Part shown: positions 52,431-63,295 of the stretch, piece after piece
Layout of the letters: each line of letters opens with the position of its first letter
How positions within the stretch are numbered: the stretch's first letter is position 1
Origin: Lasiosphaeria ovina
Taxonomy: Eukaryota > Ascomycota > Sordariomycetes > Sordariales > Lasiosphaeriaceae
Reading direction: 5' to 3'
DNA length: 64,000 nt
Assembly: GCA_033439765.1 (NCBI GenBank)
Contig: JAULSN010000001.1
Span: 1,302,001 to 1,366,000 of the forward strand
Made by a program: the position numbers and the translations under genes
Notes under the pieces: model-generated
Database searches by the model: none
Told to the model about the DNA's origin: nothing
Seen by the model: only the letters and a program-made list of their open reading frames with translations

Positions 52431-53706
52431 CGGCCGGCACCGAGCCTATTGGAGGATGATAGATTAGCTTGTAAGTATCCCATCCCACCTACAGTGAGTG
52501 AGTGCACCGCACCGTCTGATGTTCCTCGACGGGTCTCGCAACGCCCCGTCCGAAAAGTAATCCCGGGGATACCCCCATGTTTTTCTTTCCCCTCCTTCTC
52601 TGGTCTGTGGGTTCCGGGGATGGGGGCGGAGCCCGCCCGCTCGGCCTGCCGGGGTTTTGAAGATCAAACAGAAACCGCCGGGAACCTGGGATTTTGCCCT
52701 CGCTGTCCTGTGTCTCTGTTTTGTCATGTTTTAATAGCAGGGTCCATCCCTACTCGGAACGTCAAGGAGCGAAGCTGGAGGAGAGGGGAGGCTGCCTTTT
52801 CCCACAACGACAGCAGAGCGTGACTCTAATATTGTAGATTGTATCTCTTAAAGCTCTCTGGATCCATCTCTTGACGCTATTTATGTATGTATGTATACAC
52901 CAGGGCTGCTGCGTATATTAGGATACCCCAAATGGTTTACATAAAACACGACACACGACGCTTGGAGGAATATCAAGACGGCCCCATCCCATCCATGATC
53001 TGGACGGGTTCCGAGCCGAAGCAACACAGCCAGCTGAGGGGAGGGAGATGGCAAGACAAACAAGCAGGGTTTTTCCCCCATGAACCACCGACTAGCCAAG
53101 TTTCATCTCTCCCCGTTATACACAACCAACCAGCGTCGCAATGCATCTATAGTTGTCGGTTTCGCATTTTGCCTTTGTAATTCCTTCCTATATAAGAGCG
53201 TCCTTCCAGCCTCATCCCTGAAGAAACGAGACCAAGAGCCTCGTCTTTCTACCTCTGAGACAAGAAACAGTTGATCACAAGCCGGAAAATCGACTCATCA
53301 TCTTGCGCTTTCCACATGTATTGGCCGAGACATACTATATGCTTAGTTACATGAATCCCGAACAGTGCGCTCCTTCGAGTTTCCCTGTGAACCCTGTCCC
53401 TGAATAAGAGCAGAAGTGAAACAGAGAGACAGAGGACTCGGCATATCTGCGCTTCTGCACTGCTACAATAACGCCGTCGGGATTTTCCGCGGCAAGCTTC
53501 ATCGGCGTTTGCTTTTCATGTCCCCTTGCTCCCCGCATCGTAATTGCTTCTCTCCCTTTCCCCCTTGGGGATGTAGCGTGCGCATGCCGTCATTGAATCC
53601 TGCTACCCGCCTCAGCTTCTCACTTGTGCGTATACGTGTGTGTGTATGCCGTGTGTGATATCGCAGATTGATGCGTACGAGAGCCCGGGAATATTCAAAT
53701 ACCCAG

Positions 53707-53726
53707 CCGACCGACCGACCGACCGA
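53707..53726. repeat. (CCGA)5 microsatellite
   Basis: Five perfect tetranucleotide copies, about 250 bp beyond the 3' end of the STK19-domain gene. Confidence 0.9.
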
Positions 53727-53977
53727 CGGACAAACCCAAACCCGGCAAGGGAAATCCCCGACTTGGATGGGAAAAGCGAAGAGCAGGTAGGTATGACCGC
53801 GGTGTGCCTGCACATTTCTGCCGGCCGAATTTGATGCATCGCGATGAATGCCTCTAGCTTGTGGCGTTGGCGTGTCTGGCTCTCGCGTGTCTCGGCATCA
53901 GCCAAAGGACCCGAGTCCCGGCCGGTTTCGTTTGGGTCTACCAACTCTCCCCCTCGAGGGAGGTTGCAGGCTCTTTT

Positions 53978-55252
53978 TCAGACCAAGCGCACACCACGGC
54001 CGACGCTCCTCGTGTCAAAGACCTCGACCAGGCCAGTGCCAACAGCCTCGTGCAGGGCCCACTCGAACGCGAGGCCGTTGAAATGGCGCCATTTCTTTGT
54101 GCGGCCGGGCAGGATGCCGGCGAACTCGCCGCGGGCCTTCTTGGCGGCGGCGGCCTCTTTGTCGCCCGCGATGCCGCCGTCCCACTTCTCGCGGAGGTCC
54201 CGCTCGGGCATCTCGCGGTACCGCGTCTTCTGTAGCAGCTCGGCAAGGTGTGCCAGCGCGGCTGCAACGAGCTTGAGGAACGCTCCACATCCTGGGGCGG
54301 CCACATTGAGCGCTGCACCCGCCGCTACTCCCGACGACGACGACGACGACGACGGCCCGGCTATGCTTCGGGCGCCCGTCCCGCCGGCAGCATGTAGGAC
54401 GCCGTCGCCGCCGACAGCCGCCATCGACCCGGCAGCAGCGCGCGAGACCGTCTCGACACTGATCATGGTGTAGCGCTCGTCGGGACGGGCGTAGACGCCT
54501 GTTTGCGCGGCGCCGAGCTGGGCCGTAAGGAATCCGGCGCGGACGAGCTGGTCGACCTGCGCCGGCGACAGCCCCGCCGCCTCCGGGCCGCGAAGCGTCA
54601 GCGCGGCGGGGTTCTCCGCGAGCCACGAGACGAAAGCTGCGCGGGTCTGCGGGTCCACGGCGACAGAGCCTCGAACCAGGGCCTCGAGGTCGCCAGCCAG
54701 CACGACCAGCTCGCCGATGGCGCCGCGGGTGGGGACGACGACGCGGCGCGCGACACCGGCGCGGACGAGACGGGCGAGCTCGCGCTCGGCGGCCGCGGGG
54801 CTGCTGCTGGTGGCGCGCAGCGCGGCGATGTGCGCCGCCGAGACCACGGGAGGAATCGCTGCGCGGAACTGCAGGACGGCGGCGATGCGAGTCGAGTTCA
54901 TGCCGGCGGCGCGGTCGGGGACGGGATCGAACATGCGCGCGCGGATGGAGCGGTGCGTGTAGGTTATGTCGTTGCTGGGGCCGGCGGCGGACGGGGGAAT
55001 AAGTGCGCGGACGGGGCCGATGTTGTCGAGTCTCTCCTGTACATCGTAATGACCGTCATAGTTGCGCCCGTGATCGTTGTCGTCGTCGTCGTCGTCGTCA
55101 TGTTTGAGCAACTTGCTCTTGTTGCCGCCGGGCTTTGTGCGCGGTAGTGACGACGCCCATGCTAATGCCGAGGACGACGAACGTGACTTGCTTGACGAAG
55201 ATGCTTTCTTTTTGGCGACGCGCGAGACTCCGAGTATTGAGTGCAGGCTCAT
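53978..55252 (-). CDS. STK19: STK19-domain winged-helix protein
   Basis: A single exon of 424 residues from the ATG at 55252. After a basic Ser-rich start (about 1-55) comes a seven-Asp run. The STK19 domain covers about residues 110-424. It shows IAAVLQFRAAIPPVVSAAHI, ELARLVRAGVARRVVVPTRG, and a strongly conserved C-terminal block TRYREMPERDLREKWDGG followed by ARGEFAGILPGRTKKWRHFN and ALHEAVGTGLVEVFDTRSVG. Ala/Gly/Ser-rich loops separate the winged-helix parts. The human homologue, despite its name, is a DNA-binding winged-helix protein of transcription-coupled repair rather than a kinase; a similar nuclear role is inferred here. No kinase motifs are present. The frame runs further upstream (to 55453), but that part reads like leader sequence. 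Confidence 0.83.
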   Translation of the reverse strand: MSLHSILGVSRVAKKKASSSSKSRSSSSALAWASSLPRTKPGGNKSKLLKHDDDDDDDNDHGRNYDGHYDVQERLDNIGPVRALIPPSAAGPSNDITYTHRSIRARMFDPVPDRAAGMNSTRIAAVLQFRAAIPPVVSAAHIAALRATSSSPAAAERELARLVRAGVARRVVVPTRGAIGELVVLAGDLEALVRGSVAVDPQTRAAFVSWLAENPAALTLRGPEAAGLSPAQVDQLVRAGFLTAQLGAAQTGVYARPDERYTMISVETVSRAAAGSMAAVGGDGVLHAAGGTGARSIAGPSSSSSSSGVAAGAALNVAAPGCGAFLKLVAAALAHLAELLQKTRYREMPERDLREKWDGGIAGDKEAAAAKKARGEFAGILPGRTKKWRHFNGLAFEWALHEAVGTGLVEVFDTRSVGRGVRLV

Positions 55253-55881
55253 AATGCACCAAGTAGTATCTCGGAAAGCCGTGATGGGATGGAAGATGGA
55301 GATGCAAGTTGCCCGAGCCGAGTTGGTGGTGCGGGCACCCGTCCAACGCCTTGGATGTTCCAAGTTGGTTGGTCCCCTGCAACTCCATTTTAGCCCGGTG
55401 CGCGGGCCAGAAGCGCCTCGGTCAGCCCTGCCGTCCCCCGCAACGCCACCCATCCGCTGTAGCGATACCCACGTCAGCCAAGGACGTCGTCAGCTTGACA
55501 AGGGAACCTGGGTTGTTAACTGTCCATGACCAATGCTTACTTGCAGAGTTTCCTTTGGTCTTATAATAGTTAAACCTAAGTGTTATTACCTCAGCCTTCC
55601 TCGACCAGACGGGAACAAGCAAAGCGTTGAATATGGTATTAGCTCGCTTATGAGTGCGGCGCTGTGCTCAAGTATCTATGACGTACTCCTTACAATACCC
55701 TTCCTTACTTCCATATACCTAAATGGATACTTTTCCGTGCCTACTTAGACTTATTACCCACGTACCTGCTCCGTACACCCACCCTATCCAACCGGGCTCC
55801 TACCAGAACATCCATATCGCAGTGTACCAGGCGGCCACCATGCTCGCCCTCGCCAGGTGACCCAGGTGTATAAACCCTTCC
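55253..55881. other. 629-bp spacer between STK19-domain gene and VSB1
   Basis: It contains the STK19 promoter and VSB1 3' region. The stretch 55560-55790 is AT-richer. Nothing else is recognised. Confidence 0.6.
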
Positions 55882-58800
55882 TCACCCAGCCATCGTCAAC
55901 GTATAAGACGTGATTACGCTCAGCCGCTCGCTTGTCAACTTCAGCGAGATGCGAAGCAGCTCCTGCGCCGCCGCAGGCTCCTCCTTTTGCATTTTCTCCC
56001 AGTTCTCCCTGTCCAGCTGCCACACGACGCAGTCCCTTTCCGCGACGCATTTGGCCGTTCTGTTCGTCTCCGAGAAAAATGGCAGCTCGCCGCACGTTGT
56101 GCCGGCCACAATGCTCTCAAATAGCCACCCCTGCGGCAGGTCGTATTCGGCACGAAGGATGCCCGACTCCAGCAGGTAAAAACTCTCGGCACGTTCGCCA
56201 CGCCGAAACAAGACCGTGCCGGCAACATACTCGCGGCGTGAAAAGTATTTGACAGATCGAAACCAAAAATCCTCGTTCTTGTCGCTTACGTCTCGGAAAA
56301 TCTGCAGCATGAGCCTCAGAGGTTCCTTAAAGCTTTGCCAGCGCGTAACCTGCTTCCCTTCCATTTGGCCCAGTGACTTGCGTGCCGCCTCGTGGAGGTG
56401 GGCACGCCGAGGTGAAGACCCGAGCAGGTCAATTGTCTGGTTGGGCTGGACCTGGCCAGGTACGTCCAAGTGACTTGTCGGCGCCGAGTGTAGCTTGCGT
56501 ATTGTTTCCTGGTTGGCATAGAGTGTTTTCAGGAGCTCGTTCTCGCAGTATTCCAGTGCCGAGTTGAGTTCCGGCAGGAGCTTGACCTCGATTCCATCCT
56601 CACCGAGCCCAACAGCCCTCAGACTGCTGCCAAGGGAGCACTGAGCATTGACGCCGCTCAGCACAAGCTCGATGCCCTTGCTGTTGAGCAGGCGGCTAAT
56701 CGTGTTGAAAACCTCGCCAGCCGAGTAGTCCAGCCCAGTGACCTGCCAGAGGTCAAGGATCAGATACTTTATCGGGCGTCTGCTAAACTCTTCTTCTGCA
56801 ATCAGAGCTCTGATCTTGTCTTCCACACTAACAATTGTCCCAAAGAACAAGTAACCGGCTAGTTTGATGATGTTGATCTGCCTGCCGACCTGCCGGAGAT
56901 AGTGCTGTTGTGTCGGGTTCCTTCTCACAGTAGAGCCTACTGCCTCACCGGAATACGTCGCTCGAACTGCCGACACTCTTGATGTCTGGAATATCAGCGA
57001 GATAAATGCGAGGAGAATGCCGACACCAATCCCAACGACAAAGTCGTAGATGCCCATAATAAGAACAATGGCGACAACGGTAAGGTATTCGAGCAACTTC
57101 AGCTTCTTTCTCGGGTGCCAAATCGCCTCGAGCAGCAACTCGAACCCGAGGTCAAAAATCAAGACACCAACCATCATGACGGGAATGAACCCAATCATCG
57201 ATGGGCCCACCGCCATGACGATGCTGGTGAAAAAGGCCAGCTCTACACCAGCCAGTCGAGTATTACCGCCCGATCGCATAAAGAAGAGAGAATTGGCGTA
57301 AACCAGGTAGTTCTGAATGCTACCGGCAAGTCCTGATAAAATGTTTGAGTATCCGTGTAGCTTTAGCTCGTGGTCGAGGTCCGCATGGTCCTCGCCGGTA
57401 TTGAGAGCCAAGGCCGGGACGTTGATAGGCACATGCAGGATCCCGAAGAAGGTCAGAGCAAGCATCGCTGGGATGCATTGTGCTATGGCTGTCCACTCGA
57501 TAAGATGGAATTCTGGAGGCAGATTAGCTTTGACCAAGACGAAATCCCCCTCAGAAGTGAGAAACACATACTGTATAGTGTGTAGAAATACCACCAAGGC
57601 TCCCCGGCGGGAGGCCCTTCGAATATCCAGCCATTGTCCCGCAGCGCGTCCGTATTTAACGAATCGAAAGCAAACACGAAAAAGTAAAAGATGGCGGGGA
57701 TGACCACGATAAATAGTGGAAGGAAGAATTTAGAAGTAATTCTCATCTGGCCGTAAAATAGGATGACGGCCAGTGTGAGCGGTATTATCCACAGCGGAAC
57801 TGTGTCTGGTTGGATGAGTCGGTTGAGGGTGTCGAGATCGTAGTTGAGGCTCCCGTCCATTCGCGCCGTCACCTCGAAGCCCGTGGCAACGAGAAACCAG
57901 CCAACACCGCCGATACAGCCGATTAGAATGTGGCGAGGAATAAATCCCACGATGTAACCAAATTTAAAGTGGCCCATCGAGAAGAAGACGGTGCCGGTGA
58001 GCATCGAGCTCAATGCATATGAAGTTATTGTAGTGGCGATAACCGCCTCGGGCTTGTCTTCTCCGACCAAGTCCGTAATAGTAGCAGCCATGCTGTGGAA
58101 AAATGGCACTACCTCAATCTGGCGGGCATGAGAGACTCTCCAGGATCAAAGGGGCGCATATCAAGACTTACCAGTTCAGAGCCAACACCTCCCTTGAATA
58201 TGCTCCCAGCCGAGAACGTTAACTGCGAGATGATGGTGCTGACATAGAATATCGAGATTCCGGCAGACCCCAAGCTCGCAAAGATAGGGCTCCCCAAGGG
58301 AAAGAGGATCATGCCTTGAGATCAGAGTGTCAGCACACGGGAAGCGATATTAGATCCATGGCACTCACCATATGATAGGGCATCCAGAATGTTGAGGAGG
58401 AGCCCAACTATAACAGCAGGGAGACATTCAAGGGGGGCAAGGACCATATTCCGCCAGAGGGCCGGCCTATCCCAGCTTTTCGGGTCTCCAACTGTCCGGA
58501 AGAGGCCGGCCAAGCGGGCTCCGGCGCCGGCCACCCATCGTTCGGTGGATCGCCTTTTCTGGCTTTCGAGGTCCGGTTCCCGTCCCGCACCGTTGCCGGT
58601 GCCATAGCTGTGCCGACTTTCCCTGGATCTGGCAGTGACCAACGGCGAAGCGTCGGTGGCGTCGTCGGCTGTGTCTCGGTACGCCGGCCAAGGTCTGTCT
58701 TCAAAGGTTGTGACCCCACTGACTGTCTCGTAATCATCGTCGCTGTCGTCAACAACAACACTGTCCTCGTGAACCTGGTCCTCCTTTGGCGCCGCCAGAT

Positions 58801-59431
58801 ACCTCTCGTCAGGCGGCGACCTCCTGAGCATTGTTGTGAGCATCGAGGGGCCTCCGATGGCCAACCCCTCGTGGGTAGTATCCGGCGAAGGGGGCTCCGA
58901 CTCTTCGTGTATTGTTTCAGACGAAATTGCCGCGCTTTCCCCGGCCTCGTCCTCGTCGGGAGGCGGCAACAGTGGGCTGTCCTGCCGGGCTACCGACGAC
59001 TGGGAACGTGCCTGGAGAAAGGAAGGGCTACGGCCGGTCTTCTTGACAGACAGGAAGTAGTTTGCTAGCTCTGCCGTGTCTTCGCGCACGGATAGGGCAG
59101 ACTGTACGCTATCGACAGGAGCTAGCCGTCGGAGGTTGTCAGCGTAACAGCTCTCAGCCCAACCCAACAAGGAAGAGTGAGGAAACAACTAACCTAAGTG
59201 CTCCCGTACAGATCCGTGGATAAAAGATCTTATGGGGCCACGGTGGCTCGTGGAACCCAGGGAGGAGGAGAGAAGCTTCCCATCGTTGTTGGTGCTCTGG
59301 GCAGACGGCAGAGGGGTGAAGGGGCTGAAAGGGGGGTTGAAGGCCGGGGTGTCTTCTTGGGTATCCTGAGAACGAATGGACGAAGGCCGGCCTCTCCTCA
59401 GCGAGGAGAACCCGAAAATGGGGGACGACAT
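55882..59431 (-). CDS. VSB1: SulP-STAS-cNMP transporter, Vsb1 (YGR125W) type
   Basis: Exons 59431-59194, 59121-58369, 58314-58172, 58118-57572 and 57512-55882 give 1103 residues. The N-terminal ~290 residues are polar and Ser/Asp-rich. The SulP membrane core starts AVIVGLLLNILDALSYGMI and includes GISIFYVSTIISQLTFSAGS (across exon 3), IEVVPFFHSMA (across intron 3) and ALTFFGILHVPINVPALALN. A STAS domain (about 800-930; YLILDLWQVTGLDYSAGEVF) is followed by a cyclic-nucleotide-binding-like barrel (about 985-1095; VAGTVLFRRGERAESFYLLE, GELPFFSETNRTAKC). Yeast Vsb1 is a vacuolar transporter needed for arginine/basic amino-acid storage. This separates it from the sulfate permease at 3825-6580, although both share the SulP fold. 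Exon 3 uses a CAAG acceptor. The start at 59431 is chosen over 59491 because MSSPIFGFSSLRRGRPSS opens the usual Ser-rich tail. Confidence 0.9.
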
Positions 59432-61128
59432 GGTATGGTACGACGCAAGAAGCACGAAGAGCACTTCACGATATGATCTCAGGTCGGCCAATCAACGAGG
59501 GTCGCATCACGGCTCCACTACCAGAGAGCGAGACATACAAGACGGGCAGGGAGATATGCCTGCCGAGGAGGGGAGGGGGAGGGGAAGGGGAAGGGGAAGG
59601 GGAAGGGGAGAGAGAGCGAGCGAAAGACGCGACACCGGCAGACAGACACAGAAAACAAAATGTCCTTCCTTCCGTCTGAGCGACGACGGAGAGCTTCAGA
59701 TCAGAAAATGACAGAAGAAGAGCCGAGAACCCTGTAGCATCCGAGCTAGGATGTACTTTGTAGCACACTGGCTGAGGAGAATTAAAAAAAAACCCCCCCC
59801 CGAAAAAATCGGCAAGGCGGCGTGGAGAGGCCTTGAATTCGCAGCTGTGCTTCCAGCCCGGTTCCCTTCCTGCGTTGCTCTTTTTTCTTCTTAGTGCCGG
59901 CAACCTTCTCTTCTGTTGACCCACCCAAGTTGGCACTTCGGGGCGGGGGTGGTTGGTGGCGTGTGTTTATTTGCGGCGCGGAGAGCTTTCCTGTCGCAAC
60001 GTGTTGGACATGAGAGGCTCGTAGTTCTCACTCACATGAACGTGGTCGGTTTCAAGCTAGACGTCGAGCTGCCTGCCCACTTGCAAAGCCGGCTTGCCGA
60101 CTTACAAGGCCTGGACTCGTCGTCGGTGGGGGCAAGGCGTCATTCAAGTTACCTTGCATGATGCAATGGGCAGACTGACACCGTTGCACGCCACTCAACC
60201 ACCGACCAGTGTGAATTGTGTTTTTAGGAACGGTCTAACCCCTCAACCCGCAAAGCCCGATACTTTACCCCTCTAAGCCCGGCCGTCCATCACTCTTGCT
60301 GTCTCAGGTTTAACTTATAGTCTGTTATAGTCTATAATAATAGCGCAGTGAATGAAGCTGCAGGTATACACACTCAACTCAGTAGAATAGTTACCTACCT
60401 AAATCGGGTTTACAAGTCCAAAGTCTCGAAGATAGGTACAAAGGTGCATAAAACTTGGTCTTAATCTCTCCCCGCATGCACAGTGTTCATACTGTGGAAA
60501 TACGCCCCTTGATCTGAAAAAATTTATTGGCCATGTGAACCAGCCGCAGGTCAATTCCCCCGCCTCAAGACGGGACCGTTGAATTTTGAAGGCACGAAAT
60601 ACCCTGTGTTCCAGCCCGCGTGGCACTATGTTTCGTCGCCTTATGTTCCCCGTCTTGCATGGTCTTCCCGCATGCAGCAGACTTCCAACAGCAGCCCAGA
60701 AATTTTCGCGGACCTCTGACCTCTTGGACCCTGTTCATGCAATTGCTCCTTTGTCCCCCCTCTGGTGCAATACATGCTTGGTTCTCAAAGCTCGCGATAT
60801 TGGCTCCACTCTTGGGACCTCAACCCAGCAACACACCTTTTGCCGTCATTGTGGTGCAAAGTTTCGTCAACTGTCTTTCGGATACTGCACCCCCAGGGAG
60901 CTGGTGAGGTACCGAATTCTTGCTTCTGGTGGCCTTCCCGAGTCCATCTCGTCTTCAGCCTTGTCCGGTCTTGGGTGGACTAAACCTAGCCTGCGAGAAG
61001 GACCGGATAATGGAGGATGCAAAGTTGCAGTATACGTTAGTGCGTTGCTTGAACAATAAACTCGCGCCTGCTGCGGCACCGAGCTGCAGTGAAACGCAAA
61101 TTGATCGTCTGGGGGAGCTGGAGTAGCT
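59432..61128. other. 1.7-kb spacer upstream of VSB1
   Basis: It holds the VSB1 promoter (purine tract at 59565-59616 listed separately) and the PSF1 3' region at its right end. A/C homopolymers (AAAAAAAA followed by CCCCCCCC) are at about 59784-59800. Open frames 60586-61059 and 60620-60907 have no domain. Confidence 0.6.
59565..59616. promoter_or_regulatory. 52-nt pure purine tract with seven G4 runs upstream of VSB1
   Basis: The plus strand has only A and G here, with seven runs of four or five G separated by one or two A. Because VSB1 is on the minus strand, its promoter or leader reads as a CT-rich tract, a common feature of well-expressed fungal promoters. The plus strand itself could form a G-quadruplex. 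The tract starts 134 bp upstream of the VSB1 ATG. Confidence 0.6.
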
Positions 61129-61904
61129 TCAGCCGAGTTTTTGCAGGTATCCCTGAGCAATCAGGCGCTCTACATCGCCCTGCCGGACATAAAATTGGCT
61201 GTTTTTGGTCAAATTGATGGCTCTGTGTATTGGCACGGTTAGCTCTGGATATGCAGACCGGATCAGGTGGCCGCCTCCGAGGGGGAGCCTACCCATATTC
61301 GGTTTGGATCTCCCCCGCATCTTTCAGGACGCGAACATCGATGAACAAATCCCTGGGCGGGTCGAGGCTGCCGGTCAAGTCAATGTCGGTCCACTGGCCC
61401 TTGTATGCAGCCAGGAGGTCTCCGTATTGCCGAACGTAGTCCTCCTCTTGGGGGCTTAGGCTGCTGCTCTGCCCATCATTCGCGGCGGCTGGCACGCCAT
61501 TTGCTGCCGCTCCTGCTTGCTGCTGCCCGGCGAGATCGACGACGTCGGAACCGCCCCAGACCAGCTCCTCCAGCTTGTCGGCGCGAGTGCGGTGGTACGC
61601 GAGGAGGCAGCGCTTGTTTCTACGCATCGAGAGGTGGTTGACCAGTAGAGTGCATGCCGTGGCTTGTTCTGCAGCCGGATCAAACGAGCCTTGGAAGGGC
61701 TCGAGCATGCTCGCTACGTCTCTGTCAAGATCCCGCACCTCTCGCGTCACGGCACGGACAAGCTCTGTCTGATATGCTGGCAGCTGCGCCAGGTTCTGAG
61801 CCCTTTTGGCATGTTGGACCTTGAAGAAATGTGAGCCGAGGCCAGCACAGCAATAAGGCGCGAGTACGAACCAGCTTGTTGCCCAGATCCCCGTACATCG
61901 GCAT
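61129..61904 (-). CDS. PSF1: GINS complex subunit Psf1
   Basis: Exons 61904-61872 (33 nt), 61819-61293 and 61222-61129 give 217 residues. The tiny first exon encodes the hallmark start MYGDLGNKL (after an extra MP), and exon 2 continues VQHAKRAQNLAQLPAYQTEL. The core block HLSMRRNKRCLLAYHRTRAD and the C-terminal NLTKNSQFYVRQGDVERLIA with the ending QGYLQKLG are diagnostic. An Ala/Gln-rich insert (about 120-145) separates the A and B domains. GINS activates the Mcm2-7 helicase with Cdc45 at replication forks. Either the ATG at 61904 or that at 61898 may be used; the second matches yeast exactly. It is divergent from HSP78 across 1.4 kb. Confidence 0.93.
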
Positions 61905-63061
61905 GGCTAACTTTGGGGTGGCTTCCTGCCTCGCGCTGCTATAGAGGTGGTGGTGGTGGCGGTGGTGGTGTGACTGGGAACAACTGAAGTGACATTCGAG
62001 GATGTTGACGCGACTGGGTTTCGCGATGCTGAGTTAAAGGGCCAAGCCTTGGGTGCCACTAAATAACTGTGGCGGAAGCCCTGTAAAGCAGCCGATTGGA
62101 CGATCCACTCTCTATTTGCTTCCCCACCTGCAACCTCTTTCATCTCATGCCTTTCTGAATTTTGCATTTTGGCATCCTGCATAGAGTCCAGCAAATTTAG
62201 TGTAGTATTACAATTATCTAAAAGATTCAGGGCGATCCATTCGAGGTCACGCAAATCGGGATACCCATTTGGAGAGATCCCGAAAGCTCAATGCCCCTTG
62301 CTAAGTATTAAACTCAATAGCAACGAAGCTTACAACGGATACGGAGCGACACTTGAGTTGCTGCCGGCTGAAAAAAGGATTGAAGAGCTCTTGAAGTTGT
62401 ACATATTTGATATTTATAATTTTCAGTAGCTGATCTGAATTTCGTCCTACCTGATCTAACTTTTGTTCTTCTAGCGATGGCCACCTTCACTTGAGACCGA
62501 CAGTCCCAAATTTGGATACCATTCACATGAAGCTGATTCCATGTAGACTGCATGATAGGTCATGATAGGGTTGGGCAAGCCAAACAAACAACCTAGCAAC
62601 GAGTCAGCAAGAGGCTCGGCAACAAAACCATAAATTAATGTGAATTGTGGAAGAAGTCAGAGGCGCATTAAATGCTGGGTTTCGTCGTCATCTGCAGTTC
62701 TTGACGCTGCTTGGTAACACGGACCAATTAAGATCATCATGAAGGGAGGAAGAGAATAAAAGGGCAAGTGAGTAAACATACCAGGATGGATTTATCGAGG
62801 CACAACTGGCCACTGGTTAATACACTGCTCAGATCGCATCCCCAGAAATCTTTCGAGAGAACAATGCGTTCTCAAAAAAGAGGGAATCTTGCTGTCCAGT
62901 GCTGATCCCTATCAGATTGTTTGCAACGGTTTAGCAAATATGATGTTGAAGAAAAGATCAAGCGAAAAAAAAAATCGAGATTTTATAAGTTTGCGCGCAC
63001 GGACCAAATGTCAAGCTCGATAAGATAAAGCTCCCATCATCAAGCTTTCAACGTGTGCACT

Positions 63062-63196
63062 ATGCAGGCGCTATCCCGCAGTGGGGCGTTCTCTAGAACG
63101 TGCGAGATGTTTCGAGGTCCAGGGTCGGGACAATCGGAGCTTCCATCCTGCCAGTGCCGGCCTTCTGTCATCGCCAGACTGCCCATGGCGCTCTGA
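63062..63196 (+). other. 44-codon upstream ORF in the HSP78 leader region
   Basis: The frame starts MQALSRSGAFSRTC and stops 99 bp before the HSP78 start codon, in the same reading frame. Its Arg/Ser-rich start without acidic residues itself resembles a mitochondrial presequence. It may be a regulatory uORF, the first exon of an alternative HSP78 transcript, or chance. Confidence 0.35.
63096..63113 (+). promoter_or_regulatory. Imperfect heat-shock element upstream of HSP78
   Basis: The array GAA-cg-TGC-ga-GAT-gt-TTC keeps the 5-bp spacing of alternating GAA/TTC units with two exact and two 2-of-3 matches. It lies about 185 bp before the HSP78 start, where an Hsf1 site would be expected. Without expression data this is only suggestive. 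Confidence 0.3.
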
Positions 63197-63295
63197 CGCC
63201 TGCAAAGGCTTAAATACCTACCTGGTAGTTAAACAAGAAACACAACCCAGATTTGCATGCAACTTCGCGAACTACGCCTTGAACGTTTCCCTGAA

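Larger units (their letters stand above)
47961..53977. other. 6.0-kb spacer, largest in the window, without recognisable genes
   Basis: It lies upstream of the kinesin gene and downstream of the STK19 gene. Simple arrays are (AGAC)5 at 52411-52430 and (CCGA)5 at 53707-53726; TACGGAGTA is at 52033-52041. C-rich runs occur at 48162-48175. Open frames such as 48335-48982 (-), 49453-49833 (-) and 51339-51797 (-) are compositionally unlike the neighbouring genes and have no domain. Confidence 0.6.
61905..63295. other. 1.4-kb divergent spacer between PSF1 and HSP78
   Basis: Near PSF1 there is a GGT-rich array (61946-61970, one interruption) that would lie in its leader. The middle (62150-63060) is AT-rich. 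GAGAAC-N5-GTTCTC forms a small inverted repeat at 62857-62873. A heat-shock-like element and an upstream open frame near HSP78 are listed separately. Confidence 0.6.

Noticed and set aside
54503..55147. 214-codon plus-strand frame opposite the STK19-domain gene
   Set aside because: It is an antisense shadow, Gly/Asp-rich, without known motif.
62857..62873. GAGAAC-N5-GTTCTC as a heat-shock element
   Set aside because: The GAA and TTC triplets are separated by seven bases, which does not fit the 5-bp unit spacing. It is noted only as an inverted repeat.
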